From contig NZ_BSPP01000013.1 of assembly GCF_030161095.1 (NCBI RefSeq), positions 43,162-107,161 on the forward strand: a stretch of 64,000 nt of DNA. The letters are read 5' to 3'. Position numbers and translations under genes: made by a program. Positions within the stretch are counted from its first letter, which is position 1. Each line of letters begins with the position of its first letter. This DNA is from Cypionkella aquatica. GTDB lineage: Bacteria; Pseudomonadota; Alphaproteobacteria; Rhodobacterales; Rhodobacteraceae. The notes beneath the pieces were generated by a model. That model searched no databases. It saw only the letters and a list, made by a program, of their open reading frames with translations, and was not told where the DNA came from. Shown one piece after another: positions 1 through 8,863 of the stretch.

Positions 1-193
1 GACGGCGGGCGTGCAGGTCGCCGCGCTTTGCCAGAGTGATCAGCTTTTCGATGATCGGGCGCAGTTCTTTGGCTTTCGGCAGGGTGGTTTTGATCTGCTC
101 GTGCTCGATCAAGGAACCCGCCATGTTGGCGAACATCGCTTTGCGGTGTTCGTGGGTGCGGTTTAGCTTACGGTAACCAGAGGCGTGACGCAT
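1..193 (-). CDS. rplQ: 50S ribosomal protein L17, partial (3' end outside window)
   Basis: N-terminal 64 residues of L17, a large-subunit protein at the exit-tunnel side of the ribosome. The reading frame begins [20 protein letters not shown], which is the highly conserved L17 start, and runs off the left edge of the window. The start at 193 is preceded on the minus strand by AGGAGA at a good distance. It is the last gene of the alpha operon, downstream of rpoA, from which a 143-base gap with a small palindrome separates it. Confidence 0.97.
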   Translation of the reverse strand, partial: MRHASGYRKLNRTHEHRKAMFANMAGSLIEHEQIKTTLPKAKELRPIIEKLITLAKRGDLHARR

Positions 194-306
194 TGGAATC
201 TCCTATTCGCGTGTTTTGCTTTGTCCGGCAGGGCCTACGATTGGTCCCGCTCACCTTGGGGCGTTGTTGCCCATATTTTCCCCGGCAGTCCGGGCATTTG
301 GTTGAA

Positions 307-326
307 GGTGCGTGCAAGCACGCACC
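307..326. repeat. GGTGCGTG palindrome, copy 1
   Basis: Perfect 8-bp inverted repeat GGTGCGTG / CACGCACC around the loop CAAG, followed by CTAC, in the rpoA-rplQ gap. The same element recurs at 6391-6410, 29703-29722 and 29737-29760, so it is a dispersed intergenic palindrome rather than a one-off terminator. There is no T-run next to it. Confidence 0.8.
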
Positions 327-336
327 CTACAATTTC

Positions 337-1353
337 TTAGAACTGGTCTTCGAAACGCTTGGCCAGATCTTCGATGTTTTCCGGCGGCCAATCTTCGACT
401 TCCATGCCCAGATGCAGCCCCATGCCCGACAGCACTTCCTTGATTTCGTTCAAGGACTTGCGGCCGAAGTTCGGGGTGCGCAGCATTTCTGCTTCGGTTT
501 TCTGGATCAGATCGCCGATATAGACGATGTTGTCGTTCTTCAGGCAGTTTGCCGAACGCACCGAAAGCTCCAACTCGTCTACTTTCTTCAGCAGCAGCGG
601 GTTGAATTCGAGGCCAGCATCTTCGACGCCTTTGCCAGCTGCTTCCGGCTCGTCGAAGTTGACGAACACGGCCAGCTGGTCTTGCAGAATACGCGCGGCA
701 TAGGCCACCGCGTCTTCTGGCGTCAGCGAGCCGTCGGTTTCGATGCGCATGGTCAGTTTATCATAGTCCAGCACCTGACCTTCGCGGGTCGGGGTGACTT
801 CGTAGGACACTTTCTTGACCGGCGAATAGATCGCGTCGATCGGAATCAGGCCAATCGGCGCATCTTCCGGGCGGTTTTTGTCAGCGGCAACATAGCCTTT
901 GCCGGTGTTGACGGTCAGTTCCATGAACACATCTGCGCCATCGTCGAGGTGGCAGATGACATGTTCCTTGTTCAGGATTTCGATGCCGTTGGTTTCCGAG
1001 ATGTCGCCAGCGGTGACAACGCCCGGACCTTTGGCCGAGATCGACAGGCGTTTCGGCCCATCAACGTCCATCTTGATCGACACACCCTTGAGGTTCAGGA
1101 TGATGTCGGTGACATCTTCGCGCACGCCAGCCACGCTGGAAAACTCGTGCAGCACGTTGTCGATTTGCACCGAGGTGATAGCGCCACCCTGCAGCGACGA
1201 CATCAGCACGCGGCGCAGCGCGTTGCCAAGGGTCAGACCGAAACCACGCTCCAGCGGTTCAGCGTAGACGGTGGCGGTGCGCTGTGCATCGGCCCCCGGC
1301 TTTACAACCAACTGCGTCGGTTTAATCAGTTCAAGCCAATTTTTGTGGATCAT
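337..1353 (-). CDS. rpoA: DNA-directed RNA polymerase subunit alpha
   Basis: The 338-aa alpha subunit, which dimerises to nucleate RNA polymerase assembly. The N-terminal assembly domain spans about residues 1-230 and includes the conserved [20 protein letters not shown] block. The C-terminal domain, which contacts UP elements and activators, spans about 250-330 and carries the [11 protein letters not shown] helix-hairpin-helix region. Length and alphaproteobacterial features are normal. It lies between rpsK and rplQ in the classic alpha operon order. The 115-base gap to rpsK suggests the gene may have its own translation control, but no promoter was convincing there. Confidence 0.98.
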   Translation of the reverse strand: MIHKNWLELIKPTQLVVKPGADAQRTATVYAEPLERGFGLTLGNALRRVLMSSLQGGAITSVQIDNVLHEFSSVAGVREDVTDIILNLKGVSIKMDVDGPKRLSISAKGPGVVTAGDISETNGIEILNKEHVICHLDDGADVFMELTVNTGKGYVAADKNRPEDAPIGLIPIDAIYSPVKKVSYEVTPTREGQVLDYDKLTMRIETDGSLTPEDAVAYAARILQDQLAVFVNFDEPEAAGKGVEDAGLEFNPLLLKKVDELELSVRSANCLKNDNIVYIGDLIQKTEAEMLRTPNFGRKSLNEIKEVLSGMGLHLGMEVEDWPPENIEDLAKRFEDQF

Positions 1354-1468
1354 GTGACCGCCTCCATACTTGTCTTTTGCTCATGTCCGAAAGCAAAGGA
1401 CGCCCGAGGTTCAGAAATGCAGAAATCGGGCCGTGCAGACATCGCACGACCCGACCTGTAGTGATGTC

Positions 1469-1864
1469 TTAGACGCGACGGCGCTTCGGCGGACGGCAGC
1501 CGTTGTGTGCCAGCGGCGTCACGTCACGGATCGAAGTGACGTTCAGGCCGACAGCAGCCAGTGCGCGCAGAGCAGACTCGCGGCCCGAACCCGGACCTTG
1601 CACTTCGACTTCAACAGTCTTCATGCCATGCTCTTGTGCTTTGCGGGCCGCATCTTCAGCAGCCATCTGAGCCGCGTAAGGCGTGGATTTCCGCGAGCCT
1701 TTGAAGCCCATGGTGCCCGAAGACGACCAGGAAATCGCGTTGCCCTGAACGTCGGAGATCAGGATTTTGGTGTTGTTGAACGAAGAGTTCACGTGAACCA
1801 CGCCAGCGGCGATGTTCTTGCGTTCTTTTTTCTTCGTGCGGGTCGATTTGGTATCGCGTGCCAT
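1469..1864 (-). CDS. rpsK: 30S ribosomal protein S11
   Basis: S11, 131 aa, a small-subunit platform protein next to the mRNA exit and the Shine-Dalgarno helix. The protein has the basic N-terminus, the HVNSSFNNT motif and the C-terminal [18 protein letters not shown] tail that identify the family. It follows rpsM by 15 bases and is surely co-transcribed with it. Start at 1864 has a GGGGAG ribosome-binding site upstream. Confidence 0.98.
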   Translation of the reverse strand: MARDTKSTRTKKKERKNIAAGVVHVNSSFNNTKILISDVQGNAISWSSSGTMGFKGSRKSTPYAAQMAAEDAARKAQEHGMKTVEVEVQGPGSGRESALRALAAVGLNVTSIRDVTPLAHNGCRPPKRRRV

Positions 1865-1879
1865 ATCTAAACGCTCCCC

Positions 1880-2248
1880 TTATTTCTTCTTGCCAGCGAT
1901 GGCTTTTGCGGGGCCCTTGCGGGTGCGAGCGTTCGTGTGGGTGCGCTGACCGCGGACCGGCAGGCCCTTACGATGACGCAGACCACGGTAGCAACCCAGA
2001 TCCATCAAACGCTTGATGTTCATCGAGGTTTCGCGGCGCAGATCGCCTTCAACCGTGACGTTCGCGTCGATGTATTCGCGGATCTGCAGCACTTCGGCAT
2101 CCGAAAGCTGGTTGACGCGACGGGCGCGGTCGATGCCAACGCTTTCGCAGATTTGCTCTGCGATATGCGGGCCAACGCCGGTGATATAGGTGAGCGCGAT
2201 CGGAACCCGTTTCGCGGTCGGGATGTTAACGCCAGCAATACGTGCCAA
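1880..2248 (-). CDS. rpsM: 30S ribosomal protein S13
   Basis: S13, 122 aa, the head protein that touches the P-site tRNA and bridges to the large subunit. It starts [20 protein letters not shown] and ends with the basic tail [15 protein letters not shown]. It is the first ribosomal gene after adk. The 186-base gap upstream holds a good sigma70-type promoter (2388-2416) and a structured leader, including an inverted repeat CCCGCA/TGCGGG near 2358-2380. The alpha operon therefore probably starts here. In E. coli this leader is the S4 target; whether that applies here is not shown by the sequence. Confidence 0.98.
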   Translation of the reverse strand: MARIAGVNIPTAKRVPIALTYITGVGPHIAEQICESVGIDRARRVNQLSDAEVLQIREYIDANVTVEGDLRRETSMNIKRLMDLGCYRGLRHRKGLPVRGQRTHTNARTRKGPAKAIAGKKK

Positions 2249-2387
2249 ACGTGTATTCCTTCATGGTTGCGGTTCCGTAACGCCAGAACCTTTTTTCACA
2301 ACACCGCCCCAAAGCCAGAAGCCGGAGGGCGATTCGAATCCTTAACAAATAAGGAATCCCGCAAGCGATTCCGCTGCGGGACGCCGT

Positions 2388-2416
2388 GCTTTATGGGGTT
2401 TTTCCCAGAGCGTCAA
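2388..2416 (-). promoter_or_regulatory. Predicted sigma70 promoter of the rpsM-rpsK-rpoA-rplQ operon
   Basis: On the minus strand a TTGACG -35 box (2411-2416) and a TAAAGC -10 box (2388-2393) are separated by exactly 17 bases, just after the adk stop codon. A transcript from here would have a leader of about 130 bases before rpsM. No experimental support. Confidence 0.55.
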
Positions 2417-2434
2417 GGCCAGCGGGTGCAGTAA

Positions 2435-3019
2435 TCACGCTTTGTCAAGAACTTTGGCAATCTCGGCTGCAACCGTGTCCATTTCCGCCATACCATCGAC
2501 TTGGCGCAGGTCTTTTTTCGCCCAGTAATAGCCGATCAGCGGCGCGGTGTTCTTGTAGAACTCGCGCAGGCGCAGCTCGAACACCTCGGGGGTGTCGTCG
2601 CGGCGCACTGGCTGGCCTTTGGCCTTGGTCTCTTCGGCGCGGCGGGTGATGCGGCCAACCAGCGCTGCATCGTCAACCACCAGCTCGATCACCGCATCAA
2701 GGGTTTGGCCGTGGCTGGCCAGCAGCTCTGCCAAGGCATCGGCCTGCGGCAAAGTGCGTGGAAACCCGTCAAAGATGAAGCCACCAGCGCTAGGTCCGGC
2801 CAGCTTTTCGGCAATCAGGCCAATGACGATATCATCGGTGACAAGCTGGCCCTTATCCATCACTTCGGCAACACGGCGGCCCATTTCGGTGCCCGAGGTC
2901 TTGGCCTCGCGCAGCATGTCGCCGGTCGAAAGCTGCACCATCTGGCGTTCATCCACCAAGCGCTTGGCTTGAGTGCCCTTACCTGCACCGGGCGGGCCGA
3001 GGAGGATGATATTTGCCAT
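2435..3019 (-). CDS. adk: Adenylate kinase
   Basis: Cytoplasmic adenylate kinase (ATP + AMP to 2 ADP), 194 aa. The P-loop [10 protein letters not shown] is at residues 7-16, the AMP-binding region includes STGDMLR, and the DGFPRT motif is in the middle. The lid carries no zinc-binding cysteines and is the short gram-negative type. The start at 3019 (MANIILLG) is the standard one; a longer in-frame extension would overlap the secY terminator hairpin and is rejected. It sits between secY and rpsM, as in many alphaproteobacteria. Confidence 0.97.
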   Translation of the reverse strand: MANIILLGPPGAGKGTQAKRLVDERQMVQLSTGDMLREAKTSGTEMGRRVAEVMDKGQLVTDDIVIGLIAEKLAGPSAGGFIFDGFPRTLPQADALAELLASHGQTLDAVIELVVDDAALVGRITRRAEETKAKGQPVRRDDTPEVFELRLREFYKNTAPLIGYYWAKKDLRQVDGMAEMDTVAAEIAKVLDKA

Positions 3020-3035
3020 GTCGCACCTTTCTGTC

Positions 3036-3067
3036 AAAGAAAAGGCCCGGCGGAACACGCCGGGCCT
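3036..3067 (-). terminator. Terminator-like hairpin between secY and adk
   Basis: Perfect 10-bp stem AGGCCCGGCG / CGCCGGGCCT with a 5-base loop, followed on the minus strand by TTTTCTTT. It lies downstream of secY and immediately before the adk ribosome-binding region, so it may attenuate transcription into adk rather than end the operon fully. Confidence 0.7.
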
Positions 3068-3083
3068 GAAGTCATAGCCCCAC

Positions 3084-4445
3084 TCAGCGCCGCGCAGGCG
3101 GACGGTTGGCGGTGCTGCGTTTTTTGCCGCGCAATTGCGACTTTTCAATCAGGCCTTCGTATTGATGCGCCAGCAGATGCGATTGAATCTGGTTGATCGT
3201 ATCCATCGTCACCGAGACCACGATCAACACCGAGGTGCCGCCGAAATAGAACGGGATCGAAAACTGGCTGATCAGGATTTCAGGCAGCAAGCACACGGCG
3301 GTCAGATAGGCAGCCCCGAGCACAAGGATCCGGTTGACGACGTAATCCAGATATTCTTCGGTCTTTTTGCCCGGGCGGATGCCGGGGATAAAGCCGTTCT
3401 GGTTCTTCAGGTTTTCAGCGACTTCATCGGTCTTGAACGCCACGTTCGCGGTGTAGAAATACGCGAAGAACACGATCATAAAGACGAAGAACGCCAGATA
3501 CAGCGGCTGACCATGGCCGAAATAGGCAAGGATCGTCGACATCACCGGGCCGGTATTGGCACCCGAGAATGTCGCAATCGTGGTCGGCAGCAGCAGCAAG
3601 GACGAGGCGAAGATCGCCGGAATCACGCCCGCTGGGTTGACCTTGATCGGCAAATGGCTGGAACCGCCATCATAGACCTTCATGCCAACCTGACGGCGGG
3701 GATATTGGATGTGGATTTTGCGCAAAGCGCGCTCCATGAACACCACAAAGGCGATCACGGCGACGACCATCACCAACACTCCAAGGATCACCGGGGTAGA
3801 GATCACCCCCGCCCGGCCCTGGCTGAAGAATTGCGCCAAAGCATGCGGAATTTCGGCGACGATGCCGGTGAAGATGATCAGCGAGGTGCCGTTGCCGATC
3901 CCGCGCGCGGTGATCTGTTCACCCAGCCACATCAGGAACATCGTGCCCGCGACCAGCGTGACGACGCAGGAAATCACGAAATACATGCCCGGGCTGTGCG
4001 CAAGGCCGCCCGCCTCAATGGATTTGGCAATGCCGAAGCCCTGCAGAACTGCCAGCGCGACGGTGCCGTAGCGCGTCCACTGGTTCATCTTCTTGCGGCC
4101 TTGGTCGCCCTCTTTCTTCATCTGCTCCAGCGCCGGAACCATAGAGGCCAACAGCTGAATGATGATCGAGGCCGAGATATACGGCATGATCCCCAGCGCA
4201 AAGATCCCCATGCGCTTGATCGCACCACCGGTGAACATCGACAGCATACCGCCGATGCCCTGCCCGGCTTCATCCATGAAGTTGCGCAGCTGGGTGCCAT
4301 CAATGCCCGGAACCGGCACATAAGTGCCAAGGCGATAGACCATCAAGAGACCAATGGTGAAGAAAATCCGGCTACGGAGATCCGTCGCCTTGCCTAGCGT
4401 ACCCCAGCTGAGGTTCGCGGCCATCTGTTCGGCAGCTGAAGCCAT
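3084..4445 (-). CDS. secY: Preprotein translocase subunit SecY
   Basis: Central channel of the Sec translocon in the inner membrane, 453 aa, with ten predicted membrane helices. Recognisable parts are the N-terminal [19 protein letters not shown] segment, the [15 protein letters not shown] plug/helix-2 region, and the cytosolic loop with [13 protein letters not shown]. The basic C-terminal tail reads [13 protein letters not shown]. It is co-transcribed with rplO upstream, although a 216-base gap with a strong hairpin separates them. Its partner secE is at 38743-38937 in this window. Confidence 0.98.
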   Translation of the reverse strand: MASAAEQMAANLSWGTLGKATDLRSRIFFTIGLLMVYRLGTYVPVPGIDGTQLRNFMDEAGQGIGGMLSMFTGGAIKRMGIFALGIMPYISASIIIQLLASMVPALEQMKKEGDQGRKKMNQWTRYGTVALAVLQGFGIAKSIEAGGLAHSPGMYFVISCVVTLVAGTMFLMWLGEQITARGIGNGTSLIIFTGIVAEIPHALAQFFSQGRAGVISTPVILGVLVMVVAVIAFVVFMERALRKIHIQYPRRQVGMKVYDGGSSHLPIKVNPAGVIPAIFASSLLLLPTTIATFSGANTGPVMSTILAYFGHGQPLYLAFFVFMIVFFAYFYTANVAFKTDEVAENLKNQNGFIPGIRPGKKTEEYLDYVVNRILVLGAAYLTAVCLLPEILISQFSIPFYFGGTSVLIVVSVTMDTINQIQSHLLAHQYEGLIEKSQLRGKKRSTANRPPARR

Positions 4446-4479
4446 GCCCAGTTCTTTCTGCGTAAGCCCAATATGGGAA

Positions 4480-4510
4480 GCGCCGCCAAACCGTTTCCGG
4501 TCGGCGGCGC
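4480..4510. other. Strong hairpin in the rplO-secY gap
   Basis: GCGCCGCC (4480-4487) and GGCGGCGC (4503-4510) form an 8-bp GC-rich stem that can extend inward through ACCG/CGGT. No T-run follows on either strand, so it is not a standard terminator. It may be an mRNA processing or stability element before the secY start at 4445. Confidence 0.5.
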
Positions 4511-4661
4511 GGGAAACATAAGCCGATGTAAGCGGACTAGCAACCGCTCACAAGGCGTTAAAGCGTGTCTGGTTTGGATTGCATCGAAAATCGCTGCCTC
4601 TCGTATTCGCTCGAACGCGTTTTTCGATAAGGCAGTTTTTATCCGAACCAGACCCGCTGCT

Positions 4662-5156
4662 TTATGCTTTACGGACCGCTTTGGTGAAAGCTTCCAAGAC
4701 AGGTGCCACGGTCAGGGTGCCGCCAGCGGCTGCCACAGCTTCAACAGCCGCAGCAGAAGCGCCGGTCACGTTCAGTTTGACCGCAGTGGTGATCGACCCT
4801 TTGTTCAGGATACGGATGCCGTCGCGCTTGTGGCCGGTCAGGCCTGCGTCAACTAGCATATCCTCGGTGATCTCAGCTTTCGCGTCGAGTTTGCCAAGGC
4901 CGATGAATTTCTCGATCAGGCCGAGGTTGATCACCGCAAAGCGATCCTGATTCGGCTTGTTGAAGCCGCGCTTCGGCAGACGGCGATACAGTGGCATCTG
5001 GCCGCCTTCGTAGCCGCCAATAGCGACGCCCGAACGCGATTTCTGACCCTTGATACCGCGGCCAGCGGTTTTACCCGAGCCCGAACCCGGACCACGTGCC
5101 ACGCGCTTTTGCTTTTTGGTTGCACCGGGATTGTCGTGCAGTTCATTCAATTTCAT
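4662..5156 (-). CDS. rplO: 50S ribosomal protein L15
   Basis: L15, 164 aa, a large-subunit assembly protein. The start [18 protein letters not shown] followed by the glycine-rich [20 protein letters not shown] stretch is typical. The start at 5156 is preferred over an upstream ATG at 5219 because the family begins here and a GGAG sequence precedes it. In most bacteria rplO follows rpmD directly. Here 1.27 kb separates them, and rplO appears to have its own promoter at 5252-5280. Confidence 0.97.
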   Translation of the reverse strand: MKLNELHDNPGATKKQKRVARGPGSGSGKTAGRGIKGQKSRSGVAIGGYEGGQMPLYRRLPKRGFNKPNQDRFAVINLGLIEKFIGLGKLDAKAEITEDMLVDAGLTGHKRDGIRILNKGSITTAVKLNVTGASAAAVEAVAAAGGTLTVAPVLEAFTKAVRKA

Positions 5157-5251
5157 GTCGCATACTCCTATGCCGGAAAGCTTCTCCCTGCGACGGGGAG
5201 GGCAACGCGGCTGTTTCATGATTCTTATGCCGATAGGTGGGGCATTGCGGG

Positions 5252-5280
5252 CGTATAGAGGGGATGGGGTTGGGGATCAA
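5252..5280 (-). promoter_or_regulatory. Predicted sigma70 promoter of the rplO-secY-adk block
   Basis: On the minus strand TTGATC (5275-5280), a 17-base pyrimidine-rich spacer, then TATACG (5252-5257). The same architecture (TTGCCA, 17-base C/T-rich spacer, TATACG) precedes rpmC at 10732-10760. The position is between the foreign-looking HEPN segment and rplO, which fits a promoter that restores expression of the downstream half of the operon. Confidence 0.6.
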
Positions 5281-5314
5281 GGGGCTTACCAGAGAGCAAT
5301 GCGCTGAGGGGTTT

Positions 5315-5519
5315 GCGCCGAACCGAAGGAAAACGCTCTGGGAGAGCGTTTTTCGGTTCGTTGCTCATAAGGCTGGAAGCCGTTGAGCAAGGAGGCTGAT
5401 GCCGCAAGCTGTGGGGTATGAAATCGGGGCGCGGCTGCCTTGGCTGGCGCGGACTCGCGCCTGCCGGGGGCAGGCAGGCGCGCCCCGATTTGTTTGGGAA
5501 CAGATCGGGCAAGGCGGCA
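5315..5519. repeat. Structured repeat A flanking the HEPN-like gene (left copy)
   Basis: About 205 bp, imperfectly repeated in the same orientation at 6107-6310. It is made of successive inverted repeats. The first arms are CGAACCGA ... TCGGTTCG enclosing AAAACGCTCT/AGAGCGTTTT (5319-5360). The second are TTGCTCA ... TGAGCAA enclosing GGCT/AGCC (5361-5390). The third are AAATCGGGGCGC ... GCGCCCCGATTT (5421-5491), with GCCTGCC/GGCAGGC inside. Shared order and spacing with the right copy make a common origin clear, although the two have diverged. No transposase is present. Confidence 0.8.
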
Positions 5520-5582
5520 CTGTCTGGACAGAACGGCTTTATCCTGCGTATCTGCGGGCTGTTTTGCTCTGGGGGCTATCAG

Positions 5583-6086
5583 ATGGCGGTGGATACCAAT
5601 TATCGGGCGGGGATTAAGCTGCTGTTCAAGAATGAATGGGGCAGCTTGGTCGCGACCTTTGCGCGGTTTGAGTATGCGCTGAAGCTGGCGGGGTATCTGA
5701 AATATGAAAAGCCCGGCACCTCGGCCGAGGCGGGTTGGGCGGGGTTTGCCGCTGATCTGGGCGATGGGTTTCTGGCGCATTGCCGGGGGTTGCCAGAGGT
5801 TCAGGTGCTTTTCAACGCGCCACCTCGGCTGTTGAAGGTGGACCGGGACCGGGAAGTGTCGTGGAAGAAGGCGCGGGCGGTAAATTCGGTTTCAGATTTC
5901 TTTTTGGTCATTCAAGACGTGCGGGGCAGCCTATTCCACGGTGATGCAAAGGTGCATGGCGAGCGGGATGGCGAACGAATTGAAGCTGCGCAGGCGGTGC
6001 TGGATGAGGCTTGGGGTTGGGCTTTGCAGGACAAGGCCAACGCGCGGTTGGTGCGGTTTTGTGAAGCGTTTCGGTTTACGCAGTAG
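5583..6086 (+). CDS. HEPN-like domain protein inserted in the ribosomal operon
   Basis: A 167-aa soluble protein on the strand opposite to all surrounding ribosomal genes. The N-terminal part (about 10-45) and the part around 100-150 are predicted helical. Residues 109-120 contain R114-G-S-L-F-H119-G, an R-x4-H motif followed by G. Together with the trailing charged stretch (GDAKVHGERDGERIEAA) this resembles the catalytic motif of HEPN ribonucleases of the FHGGK type, seen in some toxins and defence proteins. That assignment is my inference from the motif. The start at 5583 (MAVDTNY) excludes an upstream in-frame extension that would be translated repeat sequence. The ribosome-binding site is weak (GGGGG about 8 bases upstream). 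No partner gene such as an antitoxin is visible; the gene stands alone between two structured repeats. Confidence 0.6.
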   Translation: MAVDTNYRAGIKLLFKNEWGSLVATFARFEYALKLAGYLKYEKPGTSAEAGWAGFAADLGDGFLAHCRGLPEVQVLFNAPPRLLKVDRDREVSWKKARAVNSVSDFFLVIQDVRGSLFHGDAKVHGERDGERIEAAQAVLDEAWGWALQDKANARLVRFCEAFRFTQ

Positions 6087-6106
6087 CGCGGAACCGCTGC
6101 CATTTG

Positions 6107-6310
6107 GCGCGAGCCGAAAGAAAATGCTGCGGGGCAGCGTTTTCCAGTCAGTTGCTCGTAAGGTCGAAGGCCGTCGAGCAAGCGGTGGTGGGCTGAGACC
6201 CACGTTTGGAAATCGGGGCGCGTCTGTCTGGGGTGGGCGCGGTAACGCGCCTGCCCATGGGCAGGCAGGCGAGGCCCGATTTGTCGCGGGACAAATCGGG
6301 CAAGAGCGGC
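6107..6310. repeat. Structured repeat B flanking the HEPN-like gene (right copy)
   Basis: Same-orientation imperfect copy of 5315-5519. Matching blocks in order are GCCGAAAGAAAATGCT / AGCGTTTTCC, TTGCTCGTAAGGTCGAAGGCC / GTCGAGCAA, AAATCGGGGCGCG, and CGCGCCTGCC/GGCAGGC. It ends in the palindrome CCCGATTTGTC-GCGG-GACAAATCGGG, near 6274-6300. The right copy begins about 20 bases after the HEPN-like stop codon. Confidence 0.8.
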
Positions 6311-6350
6311 TGGCGTCGTCCTAAATGGAAGCGGACATCAGAAAATGCAA

Positions 6351-6380
6351 AACGCCCCAACCTTGCGGCGGGGCGTTTTT
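6351..6380. terminator. Bidirectional terminator between rpmD and the HEPN segment
   Basis: ACGCCCC (6352-6358) pairs with GGGGCGT (6370-6376). On the plus strand TTTTT follows; on the minus strand the stem is followed by TTTGCATTTT. It can end the rpmC...rpmD transcript coming from the right and the HEPN gene transcript coming from the left, so it would split the spc operon in two. Confidence 0.8.
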
Positions 6381-6390
6381 AGTAGCGCAG

Positions 6391-6410
6391 GGTGCGTGAT
6401 CTCACGCACC
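6391..6410. repeat. GGTGCGTG palindrome, copy 2
   Basis: GGTGCGTG and CACGCACC around the loop ATCT, just after the rpmD stop codon on the minus strand and next to the bidirectional terminator. Same element as at 307-326 and 29703-29760. Confidence 0.8.
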
Positions 6411-6422
6411 TTTGGCTTATGC

Positions 6423-6620
6423 TTAACCGCGCTCTTCGATGATCTGCACAAGATGCGAGATCTTGTTGACCATGCCGCGCACGGAAGGGGTATCTTCCAG
6501 TTCGCGGGTGCGGTTCATTTTGTTCAGGCCAAGACCTTTCAGGGTCGCGGTCTGGATCGCCGGGCGGCGGGCAGCCGAAGCCACCTGCTTAACCACGATG
6601 GTTTTCTTGGTATCGGTCAT
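6423..6620 (-). CDS. rpmD: 50S ribosomal protein L30
   Basis: L30, 65 aa, starting [20 protein letters not shown] and containing the [21 protein letters not shown] core that identifies bacterial L30. Its start codon follows the rpsE stop by two bases, so it is translationally coupled to S5. It is the last gene of the upstream half of the spc operon here: a terminator and the HEPN segment lie between it and rplO. Confidence 0.97.
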   Translation of the reverse strand: MTDTKKTIVVKQVASAARRPAIQTATLKGLGLNKMNRTRELEDTPSVRGMVNKISHLVQIIEERG

Positions 6621-6622
6621 GA

Positions 6623-7201
6623 TCAGGCCTCCACAACTTCAGCAGCAGGCTTGTTCAGGATCTCTGCCACTTTCTTGCCACGGCGTGCCGCGACTTGACG
6701 AGGAGAGGTTTCCGACTTCAGCCCGTCGATGGTGGCGCGGATCATGTTGTAGGGGTTCTGCGACCCGATGGACTTTGCCACCACGTCTTGCAGGCCCAAC
6801 ATCTCGAACACAGCGCGCATCGGACCACCGGCGATGATCCCGGTACCGGCAACAGCCGTCCGCATCACCACTTTACCGGCGCCATGACGGCCTTCCATGT
6901 CGTGGTGCAAAGTGCGGGCGTCTTTCAGCGGCACGCGGATAAGCTGGCGCTTGGCCTGCTCGGTCGCCTTGCGGATCGCTTCCGGAACTTCCTTTGCCTT
7001 GCCCTTGCCGAAGCCGACACGGCCTTTCTGATCGCCAACTACGACGAGTGCAGCAAAGCCAAAGCGTTTGCCGCCCTTGACGGTTTTCGACACCCGGTTG
7101 ATCGCGACCAGACGGTCAGCGAATTCCGGGGTTTCTTCCGGCCGGTTATCGCGGCGATCATTGCCACCACGATTGTCCCGACGGTTTTCACGTTCTGCCA
7201 T
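6623..7201 (-). CDS. rpsE: 30S ribosomal protein S5
   Basis: S5, 192 aa, a small-subunit body protein involved in decoding accuracy and mRNA helicase activity. The N-terminus carries an extra Arg/Asn/Asp-rich stretch ([20 protein letters not shown]) common in alphaproteobacteria. Then come the double-stranded RNA-binding fold with [19 protein letters not shown] and the C-terminal domain with [12 protein letters not shown]. Between rplR and rpmD, as in the standard spc order. Confidence 0.98.
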   Translation of the reverse strand: MAERENRRDNRGGNDRRDNRPEETPEFADRLVAINRVSKTVKGGKRFGFAALVVVGDQKGRVGFGKGKAKEVPEAIRKATEQAKRQLIRVPLKDARTLHHDMEGRHGAGKVVMRTAVAGTGIIAGGPMRAVFEMLGLQDVVAKSIGSQNPYNMIRATIDGLKSETSPRQVAARRGKKVAEILNKPAAEVVEA

Positions 7202-7212
7202 TTTTCAACTCC

Positions 7213-7572
7213 TCAGAACTGCAATCCACCTTCACGGGCAGCGTCGGCCAAAGCCTTGATCTTACCGTGAAAGAGGAAACCGCCGCGGTCGAAGTAGCAC
7301 ACTTCAACACCGGCCTTTTTGGCCCGCTCGGCGATTGCCGAACCGATTTTCGTCGCTGCTTCGACGTTGTTCTGGCCGACCACACCGAATTCCTTCTCCA
7401 GCGTGGAGGCGGAGGCGATGGTGACGCCCTTCACATCGTCGATCAGCTGCACGCTGATGTTTTTGTTCGAGCGGTGAACGGACAGGCGCAGGCGCCCATG
7501 CGAAGTCGCTTTGATTTTGTTCCGAACGCGCTGACGGCGCTTCAGGAACAGGTCTCTCTTGGTGTTTGCCAT
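7213..7572 (-). CDS. rplR: 50S ribosomal protein L18
   Basis: L18, 119 aa, which binds 5S rRNA together with L5. It begins [19 protein letters not shown], with the [11 protein letters not shown] segment in the first third, and ends in the family-typical [17 protein letters not shown]. The start has AAGGGACACA upstream. It is spaced 11 bases from both neighbours (rplF and rpsE). Confidence 0.98.
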   Translation of the reverse strand: MANTKRDLFLKRRQRVRNKIKATSHGRLRLSVHRSNKNISVQLIDDVKGVTIASASTLEKEFGVVGQNNVEAATKIGSAIAERAKKAGVEVCYFDRGGFLFHGKIKALADAAREGGLQF

Positions 7573-7583
7573 GATTGTGTCCC

Positions 7584-8117
7584 TTACTTCTTCTTGCCTT
7601 CTTTGCGGAACACGAACTCGCCCTTATAGCGGATGCCTTTGCCCTTATAGGGCTCGGGCTTGCGCCATTCGCGGATGTTCGCAGCGACTTGACCAACGAG
7701 CTGTTGATCAATGCCTTCCACAACGATTTCAGTGTTCTTCGGCGATGTGACGGTCACACCAGCGGGAACAGCGAAGTTGACTTCATGGCTATAGCCGAGC
7801 GACAGCTTCAAAACATTGCCAGCCATCGCGGCGCGGTAACCCACACCTTGAATCTCAAGCTCTTTTTTGAAACCGGTCGTGACGCCAGTGATCAGGTTTT
7901 CAACCATCGACCGCGCCATGCCCCACTGCTGACGTGCACGCTTGGAAGTGCCACGCGGTGTCACTTTCACGCTGCCTTCGTCGATCGTGAGCGTCACGTC
8001 GTCGGTTGCGGTGAAGCTGCGGGTGCCTTTCGGACCTTTCACTTCGATGGTTTGACCGGACAGAGTCGCCGAAACGCCTTTGACCAAGTCTACGGGTTTT
8101 TTGCCGATACGAGACAT
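7584..8117 (-). CDS. rplF: 50S ribosomal protein L6
   Basis: L6, 177 aa, close to the sarcin-ricin loop and the factor-binding site. It starts [20 protein letters not shown], and the C-terminal half contains GYSHEV and ends [20 protein letters not shown]. The start at 8117 is preceded by GGAGGGTGGC. An upstream in-frame extension to 8183 would overlap rpsH and is rejected. Confidence 0.98.
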   Translation of the reverse strand: MSRIGKKPVDLVKGVSATLSGQTIEVKGPKGTRSFTATDDVTLTIDEGSVKVTPRGTSKRARQQWGMARSMVENLITGVTTGFKKELEIQGVGYRAAMAGNVLKLSLGYSHEVNFAVPAGVTVTSPKNTEIVVEGIDQQLVGQVAANIREWRKPEPYKGKGIRYKGEFVFRKEGKKK

Positions 8118-8127
8118 GCCACCCTCC

Positions 8128-8526
8128 TCAGAACACTGTGCAAAGCACTTCGCCGCCAACATTGGCTGCGCGCGCATTTGCATCTGACATCACGCCTTTC
8201 GGCGTGGACACGATGGAGATACCGAGGCCGTTACGGACCGACGGAATTTCCTTGACCGACATGTACACACGACGGCCGGGCTTGGATACGCGCTTCACTT
8301 CGCGGATCACAGGCACACCTTCGAAGTACTTCAGGCTGATCACCAGCTCGCCCTGACCGTTATCGGTCGTGGCGCGCTCGAAACCGCGGATGTAGCCTTC
8401 GCTTACGAGCACGTCCAGAACCCAAGCGCGCAGTTTCGAGGCAGGGGTCGACACGGTCGATTTGCCACGCATTTGCGCGTTACGGATACGGGTAAGCATG
8501 TCGCCGATAGGATCGTTCATCATCAT
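8128..8526 (-). CDS. rpsH: 30S ribosomal protein S8
   Basis: S8, 132 aa, binds 16S rRNA helix 21 and in E. coli represses the spc operon. It starts with three consecutive methionine codons ([18 protein letters not shown]). AAGGAGG stands seven bases before the first ATG, which supports 8526 rather than the third ATG at 8520. The C-terminus has the conserved GGEVLCTVF ending, including the S8 signature [20 protein letters not shown]. Confidence 0.97.
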   Translation of the reverse strand: MMMNDPIGDMLTRIRNAQMRGKSTVSTPASKLRAWVLDVLVSEGYIRGFERATTDNGQGELVISLKYFEGVPVIREVKRVSKPGRRVYMSVKEIPSVRNGLGISIVSTPKGVMSDANARAANVGGEVLCTVF

Positions 8527-8538
8527 TTGGCGACCTCC

Positions 8539-8844
8539 TTACCAGCTCGACTTGACCATGCCGGGGATCTGGCCGAACGAGGCGAGATCACGCAGCATGA
8601 TGCGCGAGAGTTTGAGCTTGCGATAATACGCATGCGGACGGCCGGTCAGTTGGCAACGATTGTGCAAACGGACAGCCGACGAGTTACGGGGCAGCTCTGC
8701 CAGTTTGATGGTCGCTTTGAAGCGCTCATCCACCGGTTTCGCTTGGTCGTTGATCACCGCTTTCAGTGCTGCGCGCTTGGAAGCATGTTGCTTCACCAGC
8801 TTTTCGCGCTTCACTTCGCGGTTCACCATGGATTTTTTTGCCAT
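8539..8844 (-). CDS. rpsN: 30S ribosomal protein S14
   Basis: S14, 101 aa, in the small-subunit head. This is the longer zinc-free form: it lacks the CxxC pairs of the short S14 type, and ends [17 protein letters not shown]. The [20 protein letters not shown] block is diagnostic. Nineteen bases separate it from rplE upstream. Confidence 0.98.
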   Translation of the reverse strand: MAKKSMVNREVKREKLVKQHASKRAALKAVINDQAKPVDERFKATIKLAELPRNSSAVRLHNRCQLTGRPHAYYRKLKLSRIMLRDLASFGQIPGMVKSSW

Positions 8845-8863
8845 TGTCAGGTTCCTCGCGCGA

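Noticed and set aside
193..1461. Plus-strand open frame over rpoA
   Set aside because: Antisense shadow of rpoA with low-complexity composition and no start signal.
5418..5582. N-terminal extension of the HEPN-like protein
   Set aside because: The 55 extra codons are translated from the structured repeat and begin without a ribosome-binding site.
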